Below, piece after piece: positions 33,369 to 42,411 of a DNA stretch of 64,000 bases (position 1 is the first letter of the stretch; each line of letters begins with the position of its first letter). The position numbers were made by a program, and so were the translations under genes. Origin of the DNA: Novosphingobium sp. Fuku2-ISO-50 (GTDB lineage: Bacteria > Pseudomonadota > Alphaproteobacteria > Sphingomonadales > Sphingomonadaceae); the NCBI RefSeq assembly GCF_001519055.1, contig NZ_KQ954289.1, forward strand, positions 174,085-238,084. Reading direction: 5' to 3'. Under the pieces are notes generated by a model. The model was not told where the DNA came from. It saw only the letters and a program-made list of their open reading frames with translations, and did no database searches.

Positions 33369-34616
33369 ATGAAATTGCCGCGCGAGACCGCAGACGCCAC
33401 GATAAACGGCGCAAAACCGCCGATTGCCAAGGCTGTGGTGCGCAAGGGCGCGGGTGTTGCCGGCAAAGTGCTCGACCATGCCTTTGCCTTTGCCTTTCGC
33501 GGCCTCGTCTATGCGCAGATCTGGGAAGATCCCGAAGTCGATATGGAGGCGCTGGCGATCCGCCCCGACAGCCGCATGATCGCGATTGCCAGCGGCGGGT
33601 GCAATGTCCTGTCCTATCTCGTTGCCGATCCTGCCGCGATCACGGCGGTCGATCTCAACACCGCGCATGTCGCGCTGGGCAAGCTGAAGCTCGCCTCGGC
33701 CAGGCACTTGCCCGATTACGCGCATTTCCGCCGCTTTTTCGCCGAAGCGGACAAGCCGTCGAACCTTGCCGCCTATCACGCCTATGTTGCGCCTTATCTC
33801 GACGAGCCGACCCGGCGCTATTGGGAAGGCCGCGATCTGACGTTGCGTCGCCGCATCGGCGGGTTTCGCAAGGGGATCTACAAGCGCGGGCTGCTCGGCG
33901 GGTTCATCGGCATGGCGCACTTGCTGGCCAAGATCTATCGCATCGACCTGAAAACGATCCTGACCGCGCCGACCCGCGCGGCGCAGCGCGAAGTGTTCGA
34001 AGCGCAACTGGCGCCGGTGTTCGACAAGAAATTCGTCCGTTGGCTGACCGAACAGCCCGCCGCCCTGTTTGGCCTCGGCATTCCCCCGGCGCAGTTCGAC
34101 GCGCTGGCGGGCAATCAGCCGATGGCCGAAGTCCTGCGCCGCCGCCTTGAAAAGCTGGCCTGCGATTTCGCGGTCGAGGACAACTATTTCGCCTGGCAGG
34201 CGTTTTCGCGCGGCTATGGCCGCGAGGCCGACGCGCCGCTGCCGCCCTATCTGCAACAGGCGAACTGGGACAACGTGCGCGCGCGGGTCGACCGGGTCGA
34301 TGTACGCCATGCCAATCTGACCGAATATCTCGCCAGCCAGCCCGCTGCCTCGCTCGATCGCTATGTCCTGCTCGATGCGCAGGACTGGATGAGCGATGCG
34401 CAGCTCAATGACTTGTGGCGCGAAGTGACCCGCACCGCGCGGCCCGGCGCGCGCGTGCTGTTCCGCACCGCTGCCGAGCCCAGCCTCCTGCCGGGGCGGG
34501 TCGATGATGCGATCCTGTCGCGCTGGACCTATCATGCCGAGGCATCGGCCGATTATACCCGCCGCGACCGCTCGTCGATCTATGGCGGGGTTCACCTTTA
34601 CGAGTTGCCCGCATGA
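33369..34616 (+). CDS. btaA: S-adenosylmethionine:diacylglycerol 3-amino-3-carboxypropyltransferase
   Basis: First step of betaine lipid (DGTS) synthesis: transfers the aminocarboxypropyl group of SAM to diacylglycerol. The 415-aa product (DUF3419 family) has FRGLVYAQIWEDPEVDMEAL, a SAM-fold block IAIASGGCNVLSYL and ITAVDLNTAHVALGKLKLA, with a conserved C-terminal YTRRDRSSIYGGVHLYEL. ATG 33369 is preferred over 33363 because GGA lies immediately before the first. The gene overlaps btaB by ATGA. The 228 bp upstream hold no gene; no convincing Pho box was found. Confidence 0.92.
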   Translation: MKLPRETADATINGAKPPIAKAVVRKGAGVAGKVLDHAFAFAFRGLVYAQIWEDPEVDMEALAIRPDSRMIAIASGGCNVLSYLVADPAAITAVDLNTAHVALGKLKLASARHLPDYAHFRRFFAEADKPSNLAAYHAYVAPYLDEPTRRYWEGRDLTLRRRIGGFRKGIYKRGLLGGFIGMAHLLAKIYRIDLKTILTAPTRAAQREVFEAQLAPVFDKKFVRWLTEQPAALFGLGIPPAQFDALAGNQPMAEVLRRRLEKLACDFAVEDNYFAWQAFSRGYGREADAPLPPYLQQANWDNVRARVDRVDVRHANLTEYLASQPAASLDRYVLLDAQDWMSDAQLNDLWREVTRTARPGARVLFRTAAEPSLLPGRVDDAILSRWTYHAEASADYTRRDRSSIYGGVHLYELPA

Positions 34617-35254
34617 CCAGCGCCGTTGCCGGGCATGGCGCCCTGATGGACCGCGTCTATCGCCGCCAGAAACATATCTATGATCTGACGCGCAAATATT
34701 ACCTGTTTGGGCGCGACCGACTGATTGCCCAACTGGACGCGCGGCCCGGCGAAAGCGTGCTCGAACTGGGCTGCGGCACCGGACGCAATCTTGCCCAAGT
34801 GGAGCGGGCCTGGCCCGATATGCGGCTTTACGGCCTCGACATTTCGCAGGAGATGTTGACGCTGGCGGCGGCCAAACTGGGGGACCGCGCAAGGCTGGCG
34901 GCGGGCGATGCGACAGCATTCGATCCGCAAAGCCTGTTCGGGACCGCCGGGTTCGATCATGTCGTGCTGTCCTATGCGCTGTCGATGATCCCCGACTGGC
35001 AGGGCACGATTGCCCATGCCGCCGGGCTGCTGGCGCCCGGAGGACGGCTGCATATCGTCGATTTCGGCGATCTGACCGACTTGCCGCGCCCGCTCTCGGC
35101 GTTGTTGCGCGGTTGGTTGCGGCTGTTTCATGTCACCCCGCGCGACGACATGAGCGTCCATGCCGCACGGATCGCCGCATCGCACGGGCTGACTTTTGCC
35201 AAGGCGCATGGCCCCTTGCGCTATTACCAGTTGATCACGCTCAGTCGGCCCTGA
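34613..35254 (+). CDS. btaB: Diacylglyceryl-homoserine N-methyltransferase
   Basis: Trimethylates diacylglyceryl-homoserine to the betaine lipid DGTS. The 213-aa class I methyltransferase has YDLTRKYYLFGRDRLI typical of BtaB, then SAM motif I VLELGCGTGRNL, LYGLDISQEMLTLA and VVLSYALSMIPDW. It starts within the btaA stop (ATGA), so the two enzymes are made together. Confidence 0.92.
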   Translation: MTSAVAGHGALMDRVYRRQKHIYDLTRKYYLFGRDRLIAQLDARPGESVLELGCGTGRNLAQVERAWPDMRLYGLDISQEMLTLAAAKLGDRARLAAGDATAFDPQSLFGTAGFDHVVLSYALSMIPDWQGTIAHAAGLLAPGGRLHIVDFGDLTDLPRPLSALLRGWLRLFHVTPRDDMSVHAARIAASHGLTFAKAHGPLRYYQLITLSRP

Positions 35255-35346
35255 CGCGAGAGTTGCAGCGAGAGTCGATAGCGAGGGTTTGACACCGCTC
35301 CCCACCGTGCGCAGTCTGGACTGCAAGGATACAACAGGGGGATGCG

Positions 35347-35796
35347 ATGCAAGAAGCCATGCACGCGGCGATTTTGGCACCGGCGGCGGTACTGGTGCTT
35401 TGGACGTTGATCATGCTCGGCTGGATGGGCTTGACCCGGATACCCGCGCTTGGCGGCGTTGCCGGGCTCGGCAAGGCGCCGCCCGGTGGTCGCGGGCAGG
35501 ATCTTGAAACCGTATTGCCGCCGCGTATCAATTGGAAATCGCACAATTATTCGCATCTGACCGAACAGCCGACGCTGTTCTACGCCGTGACCATGATCCT
35601 TGCGCTGATGGGCGCGGATCGCATCGATGTCGCGCTGGCCTGGGGCTACGTGGGCTTGCGCATTGTGCATTCGCTGTGGCAGGCGTTGGTCAACCGCATC
35701 CCGGTGCGCTTTGCGCTGTTCAACATTTACACAGCCTGCCTCGTCGTGCTGGCGATCCGCGCGGCGGCGGACTGTTTTGCGGTGATGGGCCGTTAA
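35347..35796 (+). CDS. MAPEG family membrane protein
   Basis: 149 aa with four hydrophobic segments (about 8-28, 72-90, 95-112, 122-143). SHNYSHLTEQPTLFYAV matches the MAPEG signature (N-x2-HxxEQP), seen in microsomal glutathione transferase-like and eicosanoid enzymes. The bacterial substrate is unknown. Its stop TAA overlaps the end of the convergent methyltransferase gene by four bases. Confidence 0.82.
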   Translation: MQEAMHAAILAPAAVLVLWTLIMLGWMGLTRIPALGGVAGLGKAPPGGRGQDLETVLPPRINWKSHNYSHLTEQPTLFYAVTMILALMGADRIDVALAWGYVGLRIVHSLWQALVNRIPVRFALFNIYTACLVVLAIRAAADCFAVMGR

Positions 35797-37001
35797 TCGC
35801 GCACGAAGAAACTGGCCAGTTCGACATGCGTTGACCAGCGGAACTGGCCCACCGCGCGAAGCCCGGCCAGACGATAGCCCCCCGCGATCAGATGCGCTGC
35901 ATCGCGCGCCCAGCTTGCCGGATTGCAGCTGATATAGACCACCCGCGCGACGCGCGAGCCGGCGATCTGTTCGACTTGTTCGCGCGCGCCCGCCCGCGGC
36001 GGATCGAGCAGGACTCCGGCAAAGCGATCAAGCTCCTCGATGCGCAGCGGATTGCGGAACAGATCGCGATGGAGCGCATGGACCGGCCGCCCCGTCATCC
36101 GCGCCGCGCCCTGACAGGCCATATGCGCATCGCGCGCGGCTTCGACGGCCAGCACTTTGGCACCCGTCGCGGCAAAGGCAAAAGCGAACGTGCCGAGCCC
36201 GGAAAACAGATCGGCCACGGTCGCGGCGCCTGCCAGCCATTCGCGCGCCGCATCGACCAGCGCCGCTTCGCCATCGACGGTGGCCTGAAGAAAGGCACCC
36301 GGCGGCAGCGACACCGGGGTTCCCGAAAACGTCACCGTGACGGGCTCTGGCTCCCACACGGTTTCGGGGCCGAGCCCGTTGTCGAGCGTCAGCCGAGCCA
36401 GCGCATTCTCGCGCGCAAAATCGAGCAGCGCCTCGGTCGCGGCAAGGCCCTCGGCCTCATAGCCCGAAAGCGAAAGCGACACGCCCTGATCGCACAGCGT
36501 CATTTCGGCATCGACCGACAGCTTGCGGTCGGGATTCACCCCCAACAGCGCGCGCAGCGGGGCGACGAGCGCAAACAGCGCGGGCTCGATCACGGCGCAT
36601 TGCTTCAAATCGACAATGCGATGCGATGCCTGTTCGCGGAAGCCGATCACCACGCGTTTGCCGATTGCCTGGGCATGGAGCGTCGCGCGGCGCCGGGCCC
36701 CTGCGGGCGAAACATGCGCGGGCGGCACTTCGTCAGGATCGATCCCCTGCCCCCGCGCCGCCCCCGCGACGCGTTCGCCGACATAAGTGGCCAGCGCGCG
36801 GTCGGACAAATGCTGCAACTGGCACGAGCCGCATGTCGGAAAATGGCGGCAGGCCGGCTCGACATGGTCGGGGCCATGAGTCAGCGTGCCGTCTGCCTCG
36901 ATAACGTCGCCGGGCGCGGCAAGCGCCATATAGCGGCCATCGGCAGTGGCGCCGTCGCCTTTGGCGGCAACGCGAACGATCAATCCTGATGTATCTATCA
37001 C
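35793..37001 (-). CDS. 23S rRNA (uracil-5)-methyltransferase, RumA/RlmCD family
   Basis: SAM-dependent RNA m5U methyltransferase of about 402 aa. It has [4Fe-4S] cysteines in CRHFPTCGSCQLQH and LKQCAVIEP, SAM motif DLFSGLGTFAFAFA, LDPPRAGA and the catalytic cysteine in VVYISCNPASWARD. The best start is GTG 37001, which overlaps the nnr stop (GTGA); an ATG at 37031 would lie inside nnr. The TRAM domain is short. The exact target uracil cannot be assigned. Confidence 0.88.
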   Translation of the reverse strand: MIDTSGLIVRVAAKGDGATADGRYMALAAPGDVIEADGTLTHGPDHVEPACRHFPTCGSCQLQHLSDRALATYVGERVAGAARGQGIDPDEVPPAHVSPAGARRRATLHAQAIGKRVVIGFREQASHRIVDLKQCAVIEPALFALVAPLRALLGVNPDRKLSVDAEMTLCDQGVSLSLSGYEAEGLAATEALLDFARENALARLTLDNGLGPETVWEPEPVTVTFSGTPVSLPPGAFLQATVDGEAALVDAAREWLAGAATVADLFSGLGTFAFAFAATGAKVLAVEAARDAHMACQGAARMTGRPVHALHRDLFRNPLRIEELDRFAGVLLDPPRAGAREQVEQIAGSRVARVVYISCNPASWARDAAHLIAGGYRLAGLRAVGQFRWSTHVELASFFVRD

Positions 37002-38401
37002 AAACAGGCCCGTACAGCCTGCGGCACCCATTCGGCAAGGTCGGTGGCGGCAAAAGCGGGCCCGGCGAGCTGTGCCGCCTCACTATGCAGCCAAACGCCC
37101 TCGCACGCGGCGCGCAAGGCGTCCTTGTGAACCGCCAATCGGCTTGCCACGATCCCCGCCAGGACATCGCCCGTTCCCGCCACCGACAGCCACGATGACG
37201 CGCGCGGGGCGAGGATCAGGCGACCATCGGGCGCGGCGATCACGCTGTCGGGCCCCTTGGCCAGCACGACGGCACCGGTCGCCGCTGCCAGGCGCAAGGC
37301 GCGCTCGTGCTTCACGCCTTCGCCGCGCAGGCCAAACGCGCGTTCGAGCGCGGCCAGTTCGCCTTCATGCGGGGTCAGCACCATGGGCGCCCCGGCACAT
37401 TGCCCCGGACGCAGCAGCACAAGGCCGTCTGCATCGACAACCGTCGGCAGCCCCGCCGCCAGCGCCGCGCCCAAACGTTCGCGTGCGCCGGGGTCGCGGC
37501 CAAGCCCCGGCCCCACCAATACCGCCGCCACGCGCCCGTCGCCCAGCGCTTGCGCCGGTGTTTCGCGCACGATGACCAGATCATAAGGAACCGGCCCCGG
37601 ATCGGCCCCGGCGATCAGCCGCAGATAGCCTGCCCCGGCATGCCGCGCCGCACTGGCCGACAGCAACGTCGCGCCCGGCATCGCTCCGCCGACGATAGCC
37701 AGCAAACCGCGCCGATACTTGTGCGCATCGGGCGCTGGTATGCCAAGGCGCGGTCGCTGCAACACGCCGGCCGCATCGCCCTGCGCCGCACAGCCGATGT
37801 CGATCAGCCGCAAGGCGCCCATCAGTGCCGTCGAAGGCATGGCGAAATGCGCATGTTTCCACGCACCGAGCGAAATTGTCAGGTCAAACGCAGGCAAGCC
37901 GGGATTAAGCACGGCGCCGCTGTCGCTTTCGATCCCGCTCGGCAAATCGATCGCGATGCGATGATGGTGCCGATCGAACAGCGCGCTCAGCATGGCGAAG
38001 AGATCGGCGTCCACTGCGCGGGTCAGCCCGCTGCCAAACAGGCAATCGACGAACACATCGCCGCGCGGCAATTTTGGGGGCACCCCGTCGATTATCGGCC
38101 CGGCAAAGGCCGCGCGCGCCGCCAGCGCCGCACGAGTCTTTGGCGGCAGCGCAGCGATGACGCGCACCGGCACGTCCCGTTCGAACAAGTGGCGCGCGAT
38201 GACATAGCCGTCGCCGCCATTGTTGCCCGGCCCGCACAGGATCGTCACCGCGCGCCCGCCTGCCACGCGATGAACATAGGCCCCGGCGCCGTGCCCGGCC
38301 ATCTCCATCAGGCTTTCGACCGATGCACCGGCATCGATCAGCGCCTGTTCCGCCGCGCGCATCGCCGCGACGGTCAGCACCTGATCAGTGTTTCGGGGCA
38401 T
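36998..38401 (-). CDS. nnr: Bifunctional NAD(P)H-hydrate epimerase / ADP-dependent dehydratase
   Basis: Repairs hydrated NAD(P)H. The 467-aa protein is a fusion: the N-terminal YjeF_N epimerase has ILCGPGNNGGDGYVIARHL, and the C-terminal ribokinase-like dehydratase has VVDADGLVLL, LTPHEGELAAL and WLSVAGTGDVLAGIVA. Its ATG is nine bases after the stop of the lipoprotein gene and its stop overlaps the methyltransferase start, suggesting one transcript. Confidence 0.93.
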   Translation of the reverse strand: MPRNTDQVLTVAAMRAAEQALIDAGASVESLMEMAGHGAGAYVHRVAGGRAVTILCGPGNNGGDGYVIARHLFERDVPVRVIAALPPKTRAALAARAAFAGPIIDGVPPKLPRGDVFVDCLFGSGLTRAVDADLFAMLSALFDRHHHRIAIDLPSGIESDSGAVLNPGLPAFDLTISLGAWKHAHFAMPSTALMGALRLIDIGCAAQGDAAGVLQRPRLGIPAPDAHKYRRGLLAIVGGAMPGATLLSASAARHAGAGYLRLIAGADPGPVPYDLVIVRETPAQALGDGRVAAVLVGPGLGRDPGARERLGAALAAGLPTVVDADGLVLLRPGQCAGAPMVLTPHEGELAALERAFGLRGEGVKHERALRLAAATGAVVLAKGPDSVIAAPDGRLILAPRASSWLSVAGTGDVLAGIVASRLAVHKDALRAACEGVWLHSEAAQLAGPAFAATDLAEWVPQAVRACL

Positions 38402-38409
38402 CGTGGGGG

Positions 38410-38454
38410 CTCACTTTGGGTCGGGGCTCACTTTGGGGTCCGGCCTCACTTTGG
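38410..38454 (-). repeat. Tandem repeat spanning the lipoprotein stop codon
   Basis: CTCACTTTGG occurs at 38410-38419, 38427-38436 and 38445-38454 (CCAAAGTGAG on the coding strand), at 17- and 18-bp steps. The first two coding-strand copies read AAA GTG; the last is shifted and reads AAG TGA, so the repeat itself supplies the stop codon. Confidence 0.9.
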
Positions 38455-38782
38455 CGGGAAAACGATAGCGATCCGGCCCGATCGCGACTTCGAGCCGACC
38501 ATCGGCGATCCAGGCGACATGGGCTTCTTCGACCCCGTCGGCCGAGACCACGCCGCGCCCGTCATCGACTTTGCGCAAGCGGCGAAACGCGCCGCTGGGC
38601 TCATGAATGACGAGCATTTCGCCCGCCTGTTCGACCTGACACAACGGGGCAAAGCCGCTCGCACCGTTCAGCGCGCAGTCGATCGGGCGCATGTCGGGCT
38701 CGGGATCGCCCGCCGGGCGCCCGCACCCTGCCAACAGCAACGGCGCCAGCAGCAACGGGATCAGGAAAGCAACCTTGCGCAT
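38411..38782 (-). CDS. Small lipoprotein of unknown function
   Basis: 123 aa with a lipoprotein signal: MRKVAFLIPLLLAPLLLAGC, lipobox LAGC with Cys20. The mature part has two further cysteines (DCALNG, PLCQVEQ) and EMLVIHEPSGAFRRL. No family recognised. GGGAGAGG precedes the ATG. The C-terminus PAKVRPDPKVSPDPK is made by a short tandem repeat that runs through the stop codon. Upstream of nnr by nine bases. Confidence 0.75.
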   Translation of the reverse strand: MRKVAFLIPLLLAPLLLAGCGRPAGDPEPDMRPIDCALNGASGFAPLCQVEQAGEMLVIHEPSGAFRRLRKVDDGRGVVSADGVEEAHVAWIADGRLEVAIGPDRYRFPAKVRPDPKVSPDPK

Positions 38783-38839
38783 GCCTCTCCCATCCGGCGC
38801 TTTGCCCACCGGGTCAAGCGCGCTCGATCAAAACCCTTT

Positions 38840-40702
38840 TCATTTGGTCCGCTTTTTCAATTGGGCGAGATCGCGCACGCCGCCGCGCGCCGCGCTCGTC
38901 GCCATTGCGGCATAGGCCTGCAGAGCGACCGAAACCTTGCGCGGGCGCGGCTTGGCCGGTTTCCAGGCATCGTCGCCCTTGGCCTCCATCGCGGCGCGGC
39001 GCGCGGCGAGCACGTCGTCGGCGACATCGAGCCGGATCGTGCGATTGGGAATGTCGATGGCGATGACATCGCCGTTTTCGACCAGCCCGATCGTCCCGCC
39101 TTCGGCCGCTTCGGGCGAGGCATGGCCGATCGACAGCCCCGACGTGCCGCCCGAAAAGCGCCCGTCGGTGATCAATGCGCAAGCCTTGCCGAGGCCTTTC
39201 GATTTCAGATAGCTGGTCGGATAGAGCATTTCCTGCATGCCCGGCCCGCCGCGCGGCCCTTCATAGCGGATCACCACGACATCGCCCGCCTTGACTTGTC
39301 CGGTCAGAATGCCGGTCACCGCCGCATCCTGGCTTTCGAACACGACTGCCGGGCCGGTAAATTTCAAAATGCTGTCATCGACGCCCGCCGTTTTCACGAT
39401 GCAGCCGTCGAGCGCGATATTGCCGCTCAGCACCGCAAGTCCGCCGTCCCTGGAAAAGGCATTGTCGACATTGCGGATCACCCCGCCGGCGCGGTCGAGA
39501 TCGAGCTCGGCCCAGCGGCGGTTCTGGCTGAAGGCGACTTGCGTCGGCACGCCGCCGGGCGCCGCGCGGAAGAATTCCTGCACCGCCGGCGAATTGGTCC
39601 GGCCGATGTCCCATTGCGCCAGGGCATCGCCCAGCGTGCGGCTGTGCACGGTCGGCAGATCGGTGTTGATCAGCCCGCCGCGTTCGAGTTCGCCCAGGAT
39701 AGCCATGATCCCGCCCGCGCGGTGAACGTCTTCCATGTGGACGTCGGACTTGGCCGGGGCCACTTTCGACAGGCACGGCACCCGGCGCGACAGGCGGTCG
39801 ATGTCGGTCATGGTGAAATCGACTTCGCCCTCGTGCGCGGCGGCGAGTAAATGCAGCACGGTGTTGGTCGACCCGCCCATCGCGATGTCGAGGCTCATCG
39901 CGTTTTCAAACGCGGCAAAGCCCGCGATCGTGCGCGGCAAGGCGCTCGCATCGTCCTGTTCGTACCAGCGGCGCGCCAGATCGACGATCACCCGCCCCGC
40001 TTCGCGGAACAGGCGTTCGCGGTCGGCGTGGGTCGCCAGCATCGAGCCGTTGCCCGGCAGGCTCAGCCCCAAAGCTTCGGTCAGGCAGTTCATCGAATTG
40101 GCCGTGAACATGCCGCTGCATGATCCGCACGTCGGGCAGGCCGAGCGCTCGATCGTGGTGACTTCTTCGTCGGTATAGCTGTCATCGGCAGCGGCAATCA
40201 TCGCGTCGATCAGGTCGAGCGCGTGTTCCTTGCCGCGCAGCAGGACTTTGCCCGCTTCCATCGGCCCGCCCGAGACGAACACCACCGGGATATTGATGCG
40301 CAGCGCCGCCATCAGCATGCCCGGCGTGATCTTGTCGCAGTTGGAAATGCACACCATCGCGTCGGCGCAATGGGCATTGACCATATATTCGACGCTATCG
40401 GCGATCAGATCGCGGCTGGGCAGCGAATAGAGCATGCCGTCGTGGCCCATGGCAATGCCATCGTCGACCGCGATCGTGTTGAATTCCTTGGCAACGCCGC
40501 CTGCGGCCTCGATCTCGCGCGCAACCAGTTGGCCAAGATCTTTCAGGTGGACGTGCCCCGGCACGAACTGCGTGAACGAATTGACCACCGCAATGATCGG
40601 CTTGCCGAAATCGCTGTCCTTCATCCCCGTCGCGCGCCACAGACCTCTGGCGCCGGCCATGTTGCGACCGTGGGTGGTGGTGCGGGAACGATAGGGCGGC
40701 AT
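38840..40702 (-). CDS. ilvD: Dihydroxy-acid dehydratase
   Basis: Branched-chain amino acid synthesis: dehydrates dihydroxy acids to 2-keto acids. The 620-aa product equals the usual length (about 615-620). Iron-sulfur cysteines are in [30 protein letters not shown] and upstream HCADAM; family blocks [25 protein letters not shown] and [12 protein letters not shown] are present. Start [19 protein letters not shown] is chosen; the longer in-frame extension has no family match. Confidence 0.96.
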   Translation of the reverse strand: MPPYRSRTTTHGRNMAGARGLWRATGMKDSDFGKPIIAVVNSFTQFVPGHVHLKDLGQLVAREIEAAGGVAKEFNTIAVDDGIAMGHDGMLYSLPSRDLIADSVEYMVNAHCADAMVCISNCDKITPGMLMAALRINIPVVFVSGGPMEAGKVLLRGKEHALDLIDAMIAAADDSYTDEEVTTIERSACPTCGSCSGMFTANSMNCLTEALGLSLPGNGSMLATHADRERLFREAGRVIVDLARRWYEQDDASALPRTIAGFAAFENAMSLDIAMGGSTNTVLHLLAAAHEGEVDFTMTDIDRLSRRVPCLSKVAPAKSDVHMEDVHRAGGIMAILGELERGGLINTDLPTVHSRTLGDALAQWDIGRTNSPAVQEFFRAAPGGVPTQVAFSQNRRWAELDLDRAGGVIRNVDNAFSRDGGLAVLSGNIALDGCIVKTAGVDDSILKFTGPAVVFESQDAAVTGILTGQVKAGDVVVIRYEGPRGGPGMQEMLYPTSYLKSKGLGKACALITDGRFSGGTSGLSIGHASPEAAEGGTIGLVENGDVIAIDIPNRTIRLDVADDVLAARRAAMEAKGDDAWKPAKPRPRKVSVALQAYAAMATSAARGGVRDLAQLKKRTK

Positions 40703-40799
40703 TGCGGGCGACTCCGAATTGGTACGGCAAGTGACGGACTGTGTGACCGGGTGCCCTAGACGAGAGCAAGGCCAAGGTCGAAAGGTTAATTTGCAACGA

Positions 40800-41525
40800 T
40801 CAGGCGGCAGCCGCCACCGCGCGCGCAACCCGTTCGACACGATCGGCCCATTGCGCCTGACCCGCCACATCCGCGATCAGATCCTGGCGAATTTCGGCGC
40901 CGAAATAGAGGCCACCGCGCGCTTCGGCATGACGGTTCATCGTCGCGTTGAGTACCGCGCCCGAATAGGGTTGCTGATCGCCGACGACGAGGCCCGGTTC
41001 GTGGCGCAGCAGGTCGAGCGCCAGCGCCGCGCCGCGCCGGTCGCGATTGTAGAGAATGCCGATGTGCCAGGGGCGCGCCTCATCGGGGCGGCTCGCCAGA
41101 TGCGGGGTAAAACTGTGCAGCGAAACGATCAGGCCGGGTCGCATGCGGTCGATCAGATCGGCCAGGGCTGCGTGATAGGGCCGGTAAAACCGCGCCAGCC
41201 GTGCTTCATGGCCGTCATGATCGAGCGCATTGCCGGGAATGGCATGGCCGTCGCTGGCGATCGGCGCCACGCTCGGGCCATGTTCGTCGCGGTTGAAATC
41301 GCATACCAGTCGGCTGACATCGCCCAGAAACGCGGCAAAGCCCGGTCGCTCGACCAGCGCCTCGGCAATGGCGGCAACGCCGATGTCGACAGCGACATGC
41401 TGGCGCAGCAAGGCGCGATCGATGCCCAGATCGATGTCGTCGGGAATGCGGGCAGAGGCATGGTCGGATACAACGAGGATTCCGCCCGGCGCGGTATCGC
41501 CAATCACGCGAAAGGGGCCGCTCAT
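40800..41525 (-). CDS. N-formylglutamate amidohydrolase family protein
   Basis: 241 aa, with [48 protein letters not shown] and [12 protein letters not shown], the metal-hydrolase blocks of this family. The classical reaction is the last step of one histidine degradation route, but no other hut gene is present. The ATG overlaps the ispE stop (ATGA), so it is cotranscribed with ispE. Confidence 0.88.
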   Translation of the reverse strand: MSGPFRVIGDTAPGGILVVSDHASARIPDDIDLGIDRALLRQHVAVDIGVAAIAEALVERPGFAAFLGDVSRLVCDFNRDEHGPSVAPIASDGHAIPGNALDHDGHEARLARFYRPYHAALADLIDRMRPGLIVSLHSFTPHLASRPDEARPWHIGILYNRDRRGAALALDLLRHEPGLVVGDQQPYSGAVLNATMNRHAEARGGLYFGAEIRQDLIADVAGQAQWADRVERVARAVAAAA

Positions 41526-42331
41526 CGCAGGTTTCCGGCGCAATGCCACCATGCGGCGGGCACGTCCGCCGCAGCGGCATCGCGCGCGGCAGCATCCGCA
41601 TAAAGCGCAAAACAGGTCGCGCCCGAGCCCGACATCCGCGCCAGCCACGCCCCGCTTTGCCCCAGCCAGCCCAGCACATCGGCAATCGCGGGCACCAGCG
41701 CAATCGCGCCCGGTTCGAGATCGTTGCGGCCATGCATGGCGATCGTGCGCAAATCGCCACTCGGCAAAGGCCCGCGATCGAGGCCGTCCCAGCCGCGAAA
41801 CACCGGCCCGGTCGGCAGCGGCACACGCGGATTGACCAGCAAAACCGGCGCACCAGCCAGATCATTGCTCACTTCGACAAGCTCGGTCCCTGTGCCAAGA
41901 CCCAAAGCCGCGCGGCTGCGCACGCATGCGGGCACATCGGCGCCGAGCCCCGCCGCAAGGCTCGCCCAGTCGTCCGGCAAGCCATGCAACCGCTCCACCA
42001 GCCGAAAGATCGCCCCGGCATCGGCAGACCCGCCACCCAGCCCCGCCGCGACGGGCAACCGCTTGTCGAGGCTGACGGCCCAGTGGTCCTGCCTCGGAAG
42101 AAGCGCCAGCGCGTGCTCGACGATATTGTCACCGCAATCGAGCGCGCCGGAAAATTCGCCATAGACGATCAGGCTGTCCCGGTCCGCCGGAGCGACCACC
42201 AGTTCGTCACCCGCATCGACAAAGGCAAACAGCGTTTCGAGCTCGTGATAGCCATCGTCCCGGCGCTTGCGGACATGCAGCGCCAGATTGATCTTGGCAA
42301 AAGCGGTTTCACGAAAGGGATCGGCAGCCAT
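41522..42331 (-). CDS. ispE: 4-diphosphocytidyl-2-C-methyl-D-erythritol kinase
   Basis: GHMP kinase of the MEP isoprenoid pathway, which feeds carotenoid and quinone synthesis. The 269-aa product has ETAFAKINLALHVRKRRDDG, the ATP loop LPVAAGLGGGSADAGA and ARMSGSGATCFALY. Start ATG 42331 has AGGGA eight bases upstream. Confidence 0.94.
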   Translation of the reverse strand: MAADPFRETAFAKINLALHVRKRRDDGYHELETLFAFVDAGDELVVAPADRDSLIVYGEFSGALDCGDNIVEHALALLPRQDHWAVSLDKRLPVAAGLGGGSADAGAIFRLVERLHGLPDDWASLAAGLGADVPACVRSRAALGLGTGTELVEVSNDLAGAPVLLVNPRVPLPTGPVFRGWDGLDRGPLPSGDLRTIAMHGRNDLEPGAIALVPAIADVLGWLGQSGAWLARMSGSGATCFALYADAAARDAAAADVPAAWWHCAGNLR

Positions 42332-42376
42332 CGCACATGTCCCTGCAGGCGAATGCGTCCTCGGGCAACCCCCAAA

Positions 42377-42400
42377 CGCCGCCCCCATGGGGGGGCGGCG
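42377..42400 (-). terminator. Terminator-like hairpin after ETF-QO gene
   Basis: CGCCGCCCCC (42377-42386) pairs with GGGGGCGGCG (42391-42400), a 10-bp stem with a 4-nt loop, 11 bp after the ETF-QO stop on the minus strand. Followed there by TTT. It separates this gene from ispE. Confidence 0.6.
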
Positions 42401-42411
42401 CCTGAAAAAGC

